Shown here in pieces: positions 36,617-46,477 of a stretch of DNA of 64,000 nucleotides. The DNA is from Shewanella cutis (lineage in GTDB: Bacteria; Pseudomonadota; Gammaproteobacteria; Enterobacterales; Shewanellaceae), in assembly GCF_022410515.1 (NCBI RefSeq), contig NZ_JACSDI010000001.1, positions 62,001-126,000 on the forward strand, read 5' to 3'. How positions within the stretch are numbered: the stretch's first letter is position 1; each line of letters starts with the position of its first letter. The notes beneath the pieces were generated by a model that saw nothing but the letters and a program-made list of their open reading frames with translations, had not been told where the DNA came from and searched no databases. A program made the translations under genes and the position numbers.

Positions 36617-38740
36617 TCATGAAGCCGGCGCTGCCGCTTTATGTCTGCGTGGCTTCGGCGCTGTTGAATTTGCACTCGCAGATTTAGAGGCAGAGGGAGT
36701 CAATGTCGATGTTTTAGAAGCATTACTTCTCGCAAAAGTTGTCGATTTTTTTGCACCTGCCGCACCTCCAGCACTCGATTTACGATACCCCGACTTTTTA
36801 GGTGCGGCGCGTTTAACGTTTTGTCCTTTTAGGCCATTAAGGGCTGAGGGTAATTGGGCGCCAGCATTTTGGATCAACGAATGAAGCGTCCCTAGCAGTG
36901 GCTGCATAAATCCTTGATAAGAGATGTCTTTATGGCAAATACCATTAAGGCTTGCCTCCCATAATGCCGTCATATCAGGCGTAGTAGCACTAAGTGGCAG
37001 GCTATTAATTAAGCCTTTACCCACCTCAGTAGCGACTATCGACTTACCCTGACGCTGAATAAAGCCCCGTTTAAACAGCAGCTCAATAATCCCCGCCCGA
37101 GTTGCTTCAGTCCCAAGTCCGTCGGTTTCTTTTAAAATTTTACGGATCTCAGGGTCAGTCACATAACGATTAATCCCCGTCATGGCACTCAGTAAGGTGG
37201 CATCGGTAAAAGCTTTAGGCGGCTGGGTTTGCTTCTCAACCAATTCACCTTGGTGACAATGAAGCACTTTCCCTAAGATGAGAGGCGGTAACTGGCCAAC
37301 ATATTCCCCTTCATCTTTATCGTTGTCGTCTTGTGCAAAGGTCTCTGTGGTCGTAGTGTCTTTTCGCTCGCCCTCTTCTCTAGCAAACAACTGTTTCCAC
37401 CCAAGGGACTTATCCTGTCTTGCTTTGGTTTTAAAAAGGCCACCTTCAATCGTCACTTCAACCGCCGTTTCACTGTAGCAATAGGCAGGGTAAAACTGCG
37501 CCAAATACTGGCGGGCAATATGCAGATAAAGCTGTCTTTCCCGCTGGCTTAAACTGCCTAAATTGGGCTGTTTTTCTGTTGGGATAATGGCGTGGTGGGC
37601 ATCGACTTTGTTATCATCCCACGCCTTAGATTTAAGCCGAGGATTCGGCGCCTCAGCCTGTGCGACTAAATCCGGCGCACCGCCAGTAATGGCCGCTAAT
37701 ACCCCGCTTGCTAGCCCATGTTGCTCGGTAGGCAGATAACGACTATCGGAGCGTGGATAGGTAATCAGTTTATGGCGCTCGTATAAGCTTTGGCAGGTAT
37801 CGAGCACCTCCTTTGCACTCATCCCAAAGCGCTTGGCCGCATCAATTTGCAGCGCCGATAAACTGTAGGGCAAAGGCGGATTCTGCTGCTTGTCTTTAGT
37901 GCTTAACTGGGTCACTTTGGCAGGTCTATCGGTAATTCTTCGAACCACATTTTGTGCCAATCCCTTCGAAAGAACACGACCTTCATCGTCCATATAGGGT
38001 TGACAGGCTTCGCTAGGTTGCCATTTAGCACTAAAAAATTGCTGTTTATCCGTGACTAAGTGAGCCAAAACTTCATAGAAGGGTTTAGATTGAAAATGGG
38101 CAATTTCCTCATCACGGCGAACAATAAGCCCTAGGAGCGGGGTTTGCACACGTCCTACAGATAGCACGCCCTGATAGCCGACCTTTTTCCCTTGGATGGT
38201 ATAGGCCCGCGTCATATTCATCCCATAGAGCCAGTCGGCACGGCTGCGCGCTAATGCCGAGGTTGATAAGGGAATAAACTCACGATTACTGCGCAGTTGC
38301 GACAAGGCACGCTTAACCGCCTGAGGGTTTAAGTCGCTGATAAGGAGTCGCTGCGTTTGCTGCAACTTATCACCGGTGACCCCCAAATAGGCAATCACTT
38401 CATCAACCAATAGCTGGCCTTCTCTATCAGGATCACCCGCATTAACTAAGGTATCAGCCTGCTTGACTAATTTTTTCAGTACAGAGAGTTGGCTGCGGGT
38501 CGCAGCCTTAGGTTTGAGCTGCCACTTTTCAGGCACTATGGGTAAATGTTCAAATTTCCACGACTTAAACTCGGGATTATAGGCATCAGGCTCCGCCTGT
38601 TCGAGTAAATGTCCCACACACCAAGATACACAGTTACCGTTTGCGTCTTCAATAAAACCTTCACCCTTTTTATGGGGTTTTGGCAACACATCGGCAATAG
38701 CACGCCCAAGACTTGGTTTTTCGGCAATATAGAGGATCAT
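36617..38740 (-). CDS. topB: DNA topoisomerase III
   Basis: 707 residues. The N-terminal Toprim domain (MILYIAEKPSLGRAIADVLP, NAGDPDREGQLLVDEV) and the active-site Tyr in LITYPRSDSRYLP (about residue 335) define a type IA topoisomerase of the TopB branch. It relaxes negative supercoils and decatenates single-strand-containing DNA. The C-terminal 80 residues are Lys/Ser/Ala-rich low-complexity sequence with no zinc ribbon, as in E. coli TopB. A LexA-type box just before the start codon points to SOS control. Confidence 0.95.
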   Translation of the reverse strand: MILYIAEKPSLGRAIADVLPKPHKKGEGFIEDANGNCVSWCVGHLLEQAEPDAYNPEFKSWKFEHLPIVPEKWQLKPKAATRSQLSVLKKLVKQADTLVNAGDPDREGQLLVDEVIAYLGVTGDKLQQTQRLLISDLNPQAVKRALSQLRSNREFIPLSTSALARSRADWLYGMNMTRAYTIQGKKVGYQGVLSVGRVQTPLLGLIVRRDEEIAHFQSKPFYEVLAHLVTDKQQFFSAKWQPSEACQPYMDDEGRVLSKGLAQNVVRRITDRPAKVTQLSTKDKQQNPPLPYSLSALQIDAAKRFGMSAKEVLDTCQSLYERHKLITYPRSDSRYLPTEQHGLASGVLAAITGGAPDLVAQAEAPNPRLKSKAWDDNKVDAHHAIIPTEKQPNLGSLSQRERQLYLHIARQYLAQFYPAYCYSETAVEVTIEGGLFKTKARQDKSLGWKQLFAREEGERKDTTTTETFAQDDNDKDEGEYVGQLPPLILGKVLHCHQGELVEKQTQPPKAFTDATLLSAMTGINRYVTDPEIRKILKETDGLGTEATRAGIIELLFKRGFIQRQGKSIVATEVGKGLINSLPLSATTPDMTALWEASLNGICHKDISYQGFMQPLLGTLHSLIQNAGAQLPSALNGLKGQNVKRAAPKKSGYRKSSAGGAAGAKKSTTFARSNASKTSTLTPSASKSASANSTAPKPRRHKAAAPAS

Positions 38741-38752
38741 ATCTACACTAAA

Positions 38753-38772
38753 TACTGGATATAATTACAGTA
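38753..38772 (-). promoter_or_regulatory. LexA (SOS) box upstream of topB
   Basis: TACTGGATATAATTACAGTA (read on +) agrees with TACTGT-(AT)4-ACAGTA at 17 of 20 positions, and the CTGT-N8-CAG core is kept with one change. It lies 13-32 bases upstream of the topB start codon, where LexA would block transcription. Confidence 0.75.
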
Positions 38773-38875
38773 TAATTTAGCCCAAAGCAGGAGAGAGTGC
38801 AAATCGCAGTATCAACTTTAACGCAACCTCATCTCGGTCAATGCGCTGATAAAACTAAAGCCGTGTAAATTTAGT

Positions 38876-38890
38876 TGAGAATAATTCTCA
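38876..38890. promoter_or_regulatory. Fur box
   Basis: TGAGAATAATTCTCA is a perfect 7-1-7 palindrome matching the Fur core of Gammaproteobacteria. It lies 50-64 bases upstream of the small membrane protein gene, so iron repression of that gene is expected. Confidence 0.85.
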
Positions 38891-38939
38891 TCTAAATTTA
38901 AAATGACGTCAGTGGTTGGAGATAAATCAGGAGAATGCC

Positions 38940-39227
38940 ATGCAAGCCCTCATAGCTACCTTGCCTATAAAGTCAGCGTTCAAACCCACATTCGCATTAA
39001 AATTCAATCAATTGGTCATATTTCACAGCCTAATGCTATTAGCGTTAAGCCTGCTATGTGAGCTTGGGTTGAAGAAACTCAATCTTGATACCCCAATGAT
39101 CCCTTGGAGTATTATTCTGTTTATGCCTGCCGCAGTGGGCCTATCACTTCTGCTTAATCATAGGGTTAGCCGCCGCAGTTTAGCTTGGCTATTTGCACTG
39201 TGGATGTTGTTGTGGCTCGTTATCTAA
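38940..39227 (+). CDS. Small membrane protein, probably iron-regulated
   Basis: 95 residues from ATG 38940, preceded by AGGAG; an in-frame upstream start at 38916 has no such site. Three hydrophobic helices are at about residues 22-43, 53-72 and 78-95, with a basic NHRVSRRS loop between the last two. No family recognised. The perfect Fur palindrome upstream suggests a role in iron acquisition or metal homeostasis, for example as a partner of a TonB-dependent system, but no other gene here supports a specific job. Confidence 0.7.
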   Translation: MQALIATLPIKSAFKPTFALKFNQLVIFHSLMLLALSLLCELGLKKLNLDTPMIPWSIILFMPAAVGLSLLLNHRVSRRSLAWLFALWMLLWLVI

Positions 39228-39520
39228 CGCTATTTTCACGGGATTTCAAGCCACGATAAACTTTGCCTAAGTTCACCCCATCTAGAAGACTTGCAACTGT
39301 TAGCTTTACCGCCCAAAACACCTTACGCAAAAAAGAACATCAAATTATCATGCGCTTAACAACTTTAACTATGAAGCAACCAAAAAAGTCGCTATGTTGA
39401 AGCTCTTAGACGTTCACACAAGTCTTAATCTTAGGCCAATTTGGTCTACGAATACCAAAAATTACAAACAAATATCTAAAAAACTCTGCAAAAAACAACA
39501 GAATATTGGAGTTGAATTAT
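39228..39520. other. Intergenic region before the symporter gene
   Basis: No gene seen. TAGGCCAATTTGGTCTA (39432-39448) is an inverted repeat with one mismatch and could be an operator for the symporter; the protein that would bind is not identifiable. Confidence 0.4.
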
Positions 39521-41008
39521 ATGAATGAGATTGTTAATGCGGTCAACAATATCGTCTGGAGTCCCGCACTTGTTTATCTTTGTCTCGGTGTGGGACTCTT
39601 TTTCTCCCTGCGCTCACGCTTTGTACAGTTACGCCATTTACCCGAAATGATCCGTCTAATGTTTGATGGCAAGAGCACCGATGCAGGTGTATCTTCCTTT
39701 CAGGCATTAGCCATGACCTTAGCCGGTCGGGTTGGTACAGGGAATATTGCCGGCGTTGCCACTGCGATTACCTTTGGTGGCCCAGGCGCCCTATTTTGGA
39801 TGTGGATGGTGGCGTTTCTAGGCGCGAGCTCCGCATTTGTGGAATCAACCTTAGGCCAAGTCTATAAAGAAAAAATCAATGGTGAATACCGCGGCGGCCC
39901 AGCCTTCTATATTGAAAAAGGTTTAGGCATGAAGTGGTACGCATGGACGTTTGCCATTGCGACCATTTTTGCCTGTGGGGTGTTACTGCCCGGCGTACAA
40001 GCCAACTCCATTGGATCGAGTTTAAAAACCGCTTTCAATATTGACCCAAATGTCACCGCAGCGATTCTCGCGATGCTATTAGGTTTTATCATTTTTGGTG
40101 GCGTTAAGCGTATCGCGCAGTTTGCCAGTACCGTGGTGCCCTTTATGGCGCTGGGCTATATCATCGTCGCCTGTGTGATTATCGCCCTTAATATTGGTCA
40201 ACTACCCGATATTATCCTATTGATCCTAAAGAGTGCATTTGGACTCGATGCAGGCTTTGGTGCGATTTTAGGCCTCGCCATTATGTGGGGGGTAAAACGA
40301 GGGATTTACTCTAACGAAGCGGGACAAGGTACAGGGCCACACGCCTCCTCCGCCGCAGCGGTAAGCCATCCAGTGAAACAAGGGCTCGTGCAGGCATTTT
40401 CTGTCTATGTTGATACCTTGTTTGTCTGCTCTGCCACAGGCTTTATGCTACTGATCACTGGCCTGTATAATGTACAGGGCCCAGATGGTGCGGCGCTTTA
40501 TACTGGCATTGCAGGGGTTGCAGCAGGCCCTGGTTATGTCCAAACCGCCATGGAGAGTATGATGCCAGGCTTTGGCAATACGTTTGTAGCCATTGCCCTG
40601 TTCTTCTTTGCCTTCACCACCATTGTTGCCTATTACTATATTGCCGAAACCAACATTGCCTATATCAATCGCAAAGTGAATCGTCCTTGGCTGACTGTTG
40701 TGCTTAAAGTTATCATCATGGCATCTACCGTTTATGGCACCGTAAAAACCGCCGACTTAGCTTGGGGCATGGGTGATATTGGGGTGGGGATTATGGCCTG
40801 GCTAAACATTATTGCCATTATTCTGCTGCAAAAAGTCGCCTTTACTTGTTTGAAAGATTATGAGTCTCAACAAAAACAAGGAATTGAGCCGCAATTTGAT
40901 CCTGAAAAACTCGGGATCCCCCATGCAGACTATTGGGTTGAGCGTAAAAATGCGCAGGATGAACCTATGTCTATCCACCACTCAAACGAAAGTGAAAAAC
41001 GAGTCTAA
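39521..41008 (+). CDS. Sodium:alanine/glycine symporter (AGCS family)
   Basis: 495 residues from ATG 39521 (GGAG 9 bases upstream). About eleven membrane helices. The family signatures SSFQALAMTLAGRVGTGNIAGVATAI (about 62-87), GGPGALFWMWMVAFLGASSAFVES and YSNEAGQGTGPHASSAA (about 265-285) are all present. It imports alanine or glycine with sodium across the inner membrane. Single gene with its own terminator. Confidence 0.93.
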   Translation: MNEIVNAVNNIVWSPALVYLCLGVGLFFSLRSRFVQLRHLPEMIRLMFDGKSTDAGVSSFQALAMTLAGRVGTGNIAGVATAITFGGPGALFWMWMVAFLGASSAFVESTLGQVYKEKINGEYRGGPAFYIEKGLGMKWYAWTFAIATIFACGVLLPGVQANSIGSSLKTAFNIDPNVTAAILAMLLGFIIFGGVKRIAQFASTVVPFMALGYIIVACVIIALNIGQLPDIILLILKSAFGLDAGFGAILGLAIMWGVKRGIYSNEAGQGTGPHASSAAAVSHPVKQGLVQAFSVYVDTLFVCSATGFMLLITGLYNVQGPDGAALYTGIAGVAAGPGYVQTAMESMMPGFGNTFVAIALFFFAFTTIVAYYYIAETNIAYINRKVNRPWLTVVLKVIIMASTVYGTVKTADLAWGMGDIGVGIMAWLNIIAIILLQKVAFTCLKDYESQQKQGIEPQFDPEKLGIPHADYWVERKNAQDEPMSIHHSNESEKRV

Positions 41009-41025
41009 CTTACAGATATATAAAC

Positions 41026-41056
41026 AAAAAGCCAATGATTAGTCACTGGCTTTTTT
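41026..41056 (+). terminator. Terminator of the symporter gene
   Basis: AAAAAGCCA-TGA paired with TCA-TGGCTTTTTT, one-base internal mismatch, six T. Confidence 0.88.
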
Positions 41057-41103
41057 ATCAGTTAACACATGCTCTCAGTTAATATGAGTGCATTCATCTC
41101 AAC

Positions 41104-42618
41104 CTAGGGATGACAGACGTTATGTAACTCAAGGTTAGTACCAATATCCTTATTACGGTCGGCTTTGGCATCATCGTTACGAAGCTGTGTTAAGTGATCG
41201 AGATAGGATTGGTCAACATCGTTAGTGATGTAATGTCCGTCAAACACTGAGGTTTCAAAACGTTTGATCTCAGGGTTTTCCATTCTTACCGCTTCAATCA
41301 GATCCGGCAGATTTTGGAAGATAATGCCATCGGCACCAATCAGTTTAGCAATTTCATCGGCATCACGACCATGGGCGATAAGCTCGTTTGACGTTGGCAT
41401 ATCGATACCATACACGTTCGGGAAACGGATCTCCGGCGCCGCTGAGGCAAAGTATACTTTCTTCGCCCCTGCTTCACGGGCCATTTCAATAATTTGCTCA
41501 GAGGTGGTGCCGCGCACGATAGAGTCATCGACTAACAGCACATTTTTACCTTTAAACTCGGTATTGATCGCATTGAGTTTACGGCGTACCGATTTTTTAC
41601 GCTCCTGTTGACCAGGCATAATAAAGGTACGGCCAATATAACGGTTTTTAACAAAACCTTGGCGATAAGGCAAATCCATACAGCGCGCGATTTCCAGCGC
41701 GATATCGCATGAGGTTTCCGGAATAGGGATCACCACGTCGATATCATGGTCGTACCATTCTTTCTTAATCTTCTCACCAAGCTTAGCCCCCATGTTTACG
41801 CGGCTGGCGTAAACAGAGACATTATCGATGGTGGAATCAGGCCGAGCAAAATACACAAATTCGAAGATACAAGGTGAATAGCTTGGCTCTTTTGCACATT
41901 GGCGGGTGTAAAGATTGCCATCAAGGGAAATATAAATCGCCTCACCTGGTGCCACATCGCGCATGACTTCAAAGCCTACAGCATCGAGTGCCACACTCTC
42001 AGAGGCGACCATGTATTCAGTGCCAGTTGGCGTTTCATGTTTACCTAGCACCAAAGGGCGAATGCCGAAAGGATCGCGAAATGCGACTAAACCTTGACCA
42101 ATGATCATGGCCACAACGGCATAGGCGCCACGGGCCTGCTCATGAACCTTAGCGATAGTGTCAAACACTTCGTCAGCAGTAAGATCGAGGCTCGTGGTTT
42201 TTTGCAGTTCATCGGCGAGCAGGTTTAACAACACCTCTGAGTCAGATGTGGTGTTCACATGACGACGTTTTTTGATCAGGCCTTCAGCCAATTCAAGTGT
42301 ATTGGTTAAGTTACCGTTATGGGCCAATGAAATCCCAAATGGCGAGTTAACATAGAAAGGCTGCGCTTCTGACGCACTGGAACTGCCAGCAGTAGGATAA
42401 CGTACATGGCCAATACCCGCATTGCCCTGTAGGCGCTGCATGTGTTTGACTTCAAATACGTCTTTGACCAGACCATTGGCTTTACGTAGTCTGAAAGCAC
42501 CACGATCAACGGTGACAATACCTGCCGCATCCTGACCTCTGTGTTGAAGCACAGTCAGTGCATCATAAATGGTCTGATTAACCGATGATTGGCCAACTAT
42601 TCCGACGATACCACACAT
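41104..42618 (-). CDS. purF: Amidophosphoribosyltransferase
   Basis: 504 residues, the E. coli length. The Ntn-type glutaminase begins right after Met with Cys (MCGIVGIVG). The phosphoribosyltransferase motif [17 protein letters not shown] is near residue 365. It makes 5-phosphoribosylamine from PRPP and glutamine, the first committed step of purine synthesis, in the cytoplasm. It lies downstream of cvpA in the usual cvpA-purF order, with 180 bases between them. Confidence 0.97.
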   Translation of the reverse strand: MCGIVGIVGQSSVNQTIYDALTVLQHRGQDAAGIVTVDRGAFRLRKANGLVKDVFEVKHMQRLQGNAGIGHVRYPTAGSSSASEAQPFYVNSPFGISLAHNGNLTNTLELAEGLIKKRRHVNTTSDSEVLLNLLADELQKTTSLDLTADEVFDTIAKVHEQARGAYAVVAMIIGQGLVAFRDPFGIRPLVLGKHETPTGTEYMVASESVALDAVGFEVMRDVAPGEAIYISLDGNLYTRQCAKEPSYSPCIFEFVYFARPDSTIDNVSVYASRVNMGAKLGEKIKKEWYDHDIDVVIPIPETSCDIALEIARCMDLPYRQGFVKNRYIGRTFIMPGQQERKKSVRRKLNAINTEFKGKNVLLVDDSIVRGTTSEQIIEMAREAGAKKVYFASAAPEIRFPNVYGIDMPTSNELIAHGRDADEIAKLIGADGIIFQNLPDLIEAVRMENPEIKRFETSVFDGHYITNDVDQSYLDHLTQLRNDDAKADRNKDIGTNLELHNVCHP

Positions 42619-42798
42619 GGGTAAGCTTCCTCATTGTAAGATGTTCTATGCCCTTTCATGTTGAAATATAAGTAAAAGACGAAATAAATTCCCAGCCATT
42701 CGGCTAGCATTTTTCGCCTCTGTGAGCGTCTATTGCAATGGCGCTACAGAGCTCAGCACTGACTTATCTTCCATCACTTAGGATAAATTATTGTCTTT

Positions 42799-43287
42799 TT
42801 ATAGTTTGGGTACAAAGCTGGAGGTGTTTTCCAAATAGTTAAAAAACCATTGGATCACAACGCCAAATTCGGGCACTAATGCAGAGTCCTTCCACCATTG
42901 GGTGTTGGGTGAACCTGTAAAAGCATCCATAAAAAACAGTAGCGCGCTGACAATCAGCGCGCCCCTTATGGCACCGAAACACAGACCTAACAGTCTGTCA
43001 GTGCCTGATAATCCGGTTTTAACCACTAATTGCCCAATAATGTAATTGACGAGGGCGCCGAGAATTAAGGTGGTGATAAAAAGAATGGCAATAGAAACGC
43101 CGTTGCGCAGCATCTCATCGTTCATTTGTGTCAGATGGATAGCGAGGTCTTGGTAAAATTGGCTGGCAACAAAGAAAGCCGCGAACCATACCACTAACGA
43201 CATGGCTTCTTTGGCGAATCCACGGATCAGACTGATAAGAGTCGATAACCCGATAACGAAGATGATAGCGTAATCAATCCAAACCAT
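42799..43287 (-). CDS. cvpA: Colicin V production protein CvpA
   Basis: 162 residues with four membrane helices. [31 protein letters not shown] and [21 protein letters not shown] are the conserved parts of CvpA. An inner membrane protein of uncertain function, linked to colicin V export and to envelope stress. Lies upstream of purF, as in E. coli. Confidence 0.93.
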   Translation of the reverse strand: MVWIDYAIIFVIGLSTLISLIRGFAKEAMSLVVWFAAFFVASQFYQDLAIHLTQMNDEMLRNGVSIAILFITTLILGALVNYIIGQLVVKTGLSGTDRLLGLCFGAIRGALIVSALLFFMDAFTGSPNTQWWKDSALVPEFGVVIQWFFNYLENTSSFVPKL

Positions 43288-43396
43288 TGAGATGGCTTTC
43301 CAGCATAGGTTTTAAGACGGCGCGATTCTACCAGAGACTGAAACGATTCTCACCCCTAGAGAGGCAAATAAATTATTTCAGTCTCGGTATTCGCGA

Positions 43397-44242
43397 TTAA
43401 GATTCCAATGGATTAAAAGGCACAATACGGCCTTTCAAGCGTGTCAGATTTTCAACCTCTTGTTGTACTTTCTTCAACTTAGCTTCAGACACATCCGGCC
43501 CAACGAACACTTTCGTCAACACGCCATCCTTAGGTGTCTCCGGAATGGTGTAGGCCTTGTAACCACTTTTACGCAGCTGAGCCACCAATGACTTCACGTT
43601 TGCCGCATTACTAAAGGCACCCAATTGCAGGGTGAGTCCAGGCTTTAATGAATCACGGCTGACCACTTTTATGCCATCATCCTTGGCTGGTTTTGCAGAT
43701 TCTGTTTTCGCGGTTTCGGTTTTAGTTTTTTCGGTTTTGGCGACGGTTGTTGGCTTGGACTCAGGCTTTTTCGGTTCCGTTTTCGCAACCACAGGCTTTG
43801 GCGAGTCTTTTTTAGGTTCAGCCTTTGCCGTCTCCGTTTTCGCCTCTTTCACCTCAGCTTTGGGCTCAGCTTTTGCAACCTGCGGTTTAGCTTGCTCTTT
43901 GGCCACAACCTGCGCTAATTCAGTTTTAGATTCAGGCTTAGGCTTAGATTCAGGCGTCAATTCTGATTTAGAATCAGCACCAACCGCCTGCGCTAACGCA
44001 GTATCATCATTGCTGGATGCTTCATCAGGTTCTGCCCCTTCACCATCCACTTCCTGTGCAGATAACACTTCAAACATTTCATCGGTGTTTTTCTGCGTTA
44101 TCGCCGTAGGACGTAAGGGTATTTCAGCAAATTGCTCCTCTTGACGCTCTTTCTTACCATCTAAAATATCCGGCAGAAAAATCACCCCGAGGGCGACCAG
44201 CACCACAGTGCCGACTAATCGATTATGAAACTGGCTAGACAA
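43397..44242 (-). CDS. dedD: Cell division SPOR-domain protein DedD
   Basis: 281 residues if translation starts at the TTG at 44242, which overlaps the folC stop. The following residues SSQFHNRLVGTVVLVALGVIFLPDILDG align with the E. coli DedD start, so longer in-frame versions inside folC are unlikely. One membrane helix (about 8-27) leads into a 130-residue Lys/Glu/Pro/Ala-rich linker and a C-terminal SPOR domain (LTLQLGAFSNAANVKSLVAQLRKSGYKAY) that binds denuded septal peptidoglycan. It helps constriction at the division site. Confidence 0.88.
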   Translation of the reverse strand: MSSQFHNRLVGTVVLVALGVIFLPDILDGKKERQEEQFAEIPLRPTAITQKNTDEMFEVLSAQEVDGEGAEPDEASSNDDTALAQAVGADSKSELTPESKPKPESKTELAQVVAKEQAKPQVAKAEPKAEVKEAKTETAKAEPKKDSPKPVVAKTEPKKPESKPTTVAKTEKTKTETAKTESAKPAKDDGIKVVSRDSLKPGLTLQLGAFSNAANVKSLVAQLRKSGYKAYTIPETPKDGVLTKVFVGPDVSEAKLKKVQQEVENLTRLKGRIVPFNPLES

Positions 44243-45536
44243 AACGGTTATCCTGCTTAAAGAGAGACTTAAAACCTGCCACAGTGTAAAAGGAGCCAAA
44301 CACAATTACCACATCATCGGGCTGAATTTGCACTTTTAATGCCGTCCAGGCGGTGGCGATATCCTCAAATTCACATGCCTTACTCTCTTGAGTTAAGGTT
44401 TGGCGTAACAGGCTAGCATGCGCGCCGCGCTCTCCCTGTAAACTCACTAAGTACCAAGTATCAATTAAGGGCGAGACCACCGGCAACACACCACCAATAT
44501 CCTTATCCTTTAGCATGCCGCACAGGGCAAACACTCGCTTACCCGCGACGATGGGCGTGAGTTGCTTGACTAAAAACCTTGCGGCATGGGGATTATGTGC
44601 CACATCGAGCAGAATGAGCGGCTGCTCACTGACTTGCTCCAAGCGTCCGGTTAAGCGCGCGCTGCTAATACCTTTGGCAATGATATCGGCGGCAATTTCT
44701 GGCCAGCCATGCTCGACAATCGCAATGACTGTCGCGGCATTGGGTAATGGCAGCGTAGGTAGGCTAAGTTGTTTAAGTTTGAGCACTTGCCCTTGGTAAT
44801 CCCAAGTCTGGCCATTTTGCTGATAACTAAACTCATTACCCACGCGGTACAACTTGGCCCCCAGTTGCTGAGCGACATCATTGACGGTATGGGGCAAGTT
44901 TGGCTCGCCCACAATCGCAGGTTTACCTTGGCGAAAAATCCCTGCCTTTTCACGGCCGACCAGCTCGCGGGTATTGCCCAAATAGGCCTCGTGATCTAAA
45001 TCGACGGACGTCACCACACTAATATCGGCATCAATCATGTTGGTGGCATCTAAACGGCCGCCAAGACCGACTTCTAAGATCACCACATCCAGCTTGGCCG
45101 CTTTAAACAGGATTAAGCCTGCTAAGGTCGCATATTCGAAGAAGGTGAGCGAAATCTCGCCGCGCGCCGCTTCTATCTGTTCAAAGGCCGCTACAAAGGC
45201 TTCATCGCTGGCGTCCTGACCGTTAATCCGCACCCTTTCGTTATATTTGAGCATATGGGGCGAACTGTAAACGCCCACAGTCAGCCCTGATAAACGCAGG
45301 ATGTTTTCCAGCATTGCGCAGGTTGTGCCTTTACCATTGGTGCCACCCACAGTGACAATTTTACTTGGCCCTAAATCCAATACATTAAGGCACTGTGCCA
45401 CCTTAGAAACCCGAGTTAATCCCATGTCGATTTCCGTCGGGTGAATAGATAATAAATACGCTAGCCACTGTTCAAGGGGCGCATTTGCACTGGGTACGGT
45501 TACACTTGAAGCCTGTTCACTCGGGGCTACGGTCAT
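44235..45536 (-). CDS. folC: Dihydrofolate synthase / folylpolyglutamate synthase
   Basis: 433 residues. The ATP-binding loop is VTVGGTNGKGTTCAMLE (about 62) and the Mur-ligase-like motifs LEVGLGGRLDATN and DVAHNPHAA follow. It adds glutamate to dihydropteroate and to folates in the cytoplasm. The neighbours are dedD downstream and truA upstream. The accD and dedA genes that separate truA and folC in E. coli are absent here. Confidence 0.95.
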   Translation of the reverse strand: MTVAPSEQASSVTVPSANAPLEQWLAYLLSIHPTEIDMGLTRVSKVAQCLNVLDLGPSKIVTVGGTNGKGTTCAMLENILRLSGLTVGVYSSPHMLKYNERVRINGQDASDEAFVAAFEQIEAARGEISLTFFEYATLAGLILFKAAKLDVVILEVGLGGRLDATNMIDADISVVTSVDLDHEAYLGNTRELVGREKAGIFRQGKPAIVGEPNLPHTVNDVAQQLGAKLYRVGNEFSYQQNGQTWDYQGQVLKLKQLSLPTLPLPNAATVIAIVEHGWPEIAADIIAKGISSARLTGRLEQVSEQPLILLDVAHNPHAARFLVKQLTPIVAGKRVFALCGMLKDKDIGGVLPVVSPLIDTWYLVSLQGERGAHASLLRQTLTQESKACEFEDIATAWTALKVQIQPDDVVIVFGSFYTVAGFKSLFKQDNRFV

Positions 45537-45589
45537 CTGTTCATTCCTTCCTTCGAAACGCGCTTAAAACCTCACACGGCTTAGCACGA

Positions 45590-46375
45590 TTAATCCAGCA
45601 TAAATAGTGGTCCTAACGCCAACTTGGGCAATTGATATGGCTCAGGATAGGTCACATCCACAAGATAGAGTCCGTTCGGTTTAGCCGTTGCCGCGGCTTG
45701 GTTTCTATCCTTTAATGCTAATAGCTCTGCCATCCAAGTGAGTGGCTGGTTGCCAAGCCCAATCTCCAGCAGTGAGCCGACAATATTACGCACCATATGA
45801 TGTAGGAAAGCATTGGCCGAAATATCGACAATGACATACATCCCTTGGCGAGTCACTTTAACGCTGTGCACATTGCGAAAAGGCGTTTTAGACTGGCATT
45901 GAATGGCGCGAAAACTGGTAAAGTCCTGCTCACCGAGCAGTGCCTGTGCCGCGATATGCATTTTATCGGCATCGATATCGCCATGATAATGGCTGACACC
46001 TTGACGCAGGATCCCTGGGCGAAGATTGTGATTGTAAATCACATAACGGTAACGTCTGGCCGTGGCCGAAAAGCGCGCATGAAAGCTCTCATCCACTTCT
46101 TTTACCCAGCGCACTGCAATATTATCGGGCAAATTGGCATTCACGCCTAAAGTCCAAGCACCTTCGTTACGCACCGCGTTGGTATCGAAATGCACCACCT
46201 GCCCAGTCGCATGGACGCCAGCATCGGTTCTTCCGGCACAGAACAAACTGATGGGTTCGTTCGCCACCTTAGATAAGGCTTGTTCTAATTGCCCCTGTAC
46301 TGAATCGACTTCGGCCTGCCGCTGCCAACCGAAATAACCACTCCCGTCATATTCAATACCTAATGCAACCCGCAT
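45590..46375 (-). CDS. truA: tRNA pseudouridine synthase A
   Basis: 261 residues from the ATG at 46375 ([20 protein letters not shown]); an ATG six bases upstream has no room for a ribosome binding site. The catalytic Asp is in [17 protein letters not shown] (about residue 53). It converts uridines 38-40 of tRNA anticodon arms to pseudouridine. 53 bases separate it from folC. Confidence 0.96.
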   Translation of the reverse strand: MRVALGIEYDGSGYFGWQRQAEVDSVQGQLEQALSKVANEPISLFCAGRTDAGVHATGQVVHFDTNAVRNEGAWTLGVNANLPDNIAVRWVKEVDESFHARFSATARRYRYVIYNHNLRPGILRQGVSHYHGDIDADKMHIAAQALLGEQDFTSFRAIQCQSKTPFRNVHSVKVTRQGMYVIVDISANAFLHHMVRNIVGSLLEIGLGNQPLTWMAELLALKDRNQAAATAKPNGLYLVDVTYPEPYQLPKLALGPLFMLD

Positions 46376-46427
46376 CCACACATCCTCACAATTAATTTAG
46401 CGGCGCATTTTATCACAGCAGCCCATA

Positions 46428-46454
46428 AAAAAAACGGCGCTCTGCGCGCCGTTT
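46428..46454 (-). terminator. Terminator of fimV
   Basis: AAACGGCGC/GCGCCGTTT stem around a 5-base loop with an A-run on the left side (T-run on the minus strand). Confidence 0.85.
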
Positions 46455-46477
46455 GTCTTAAATCTATCCCCTAAAAA

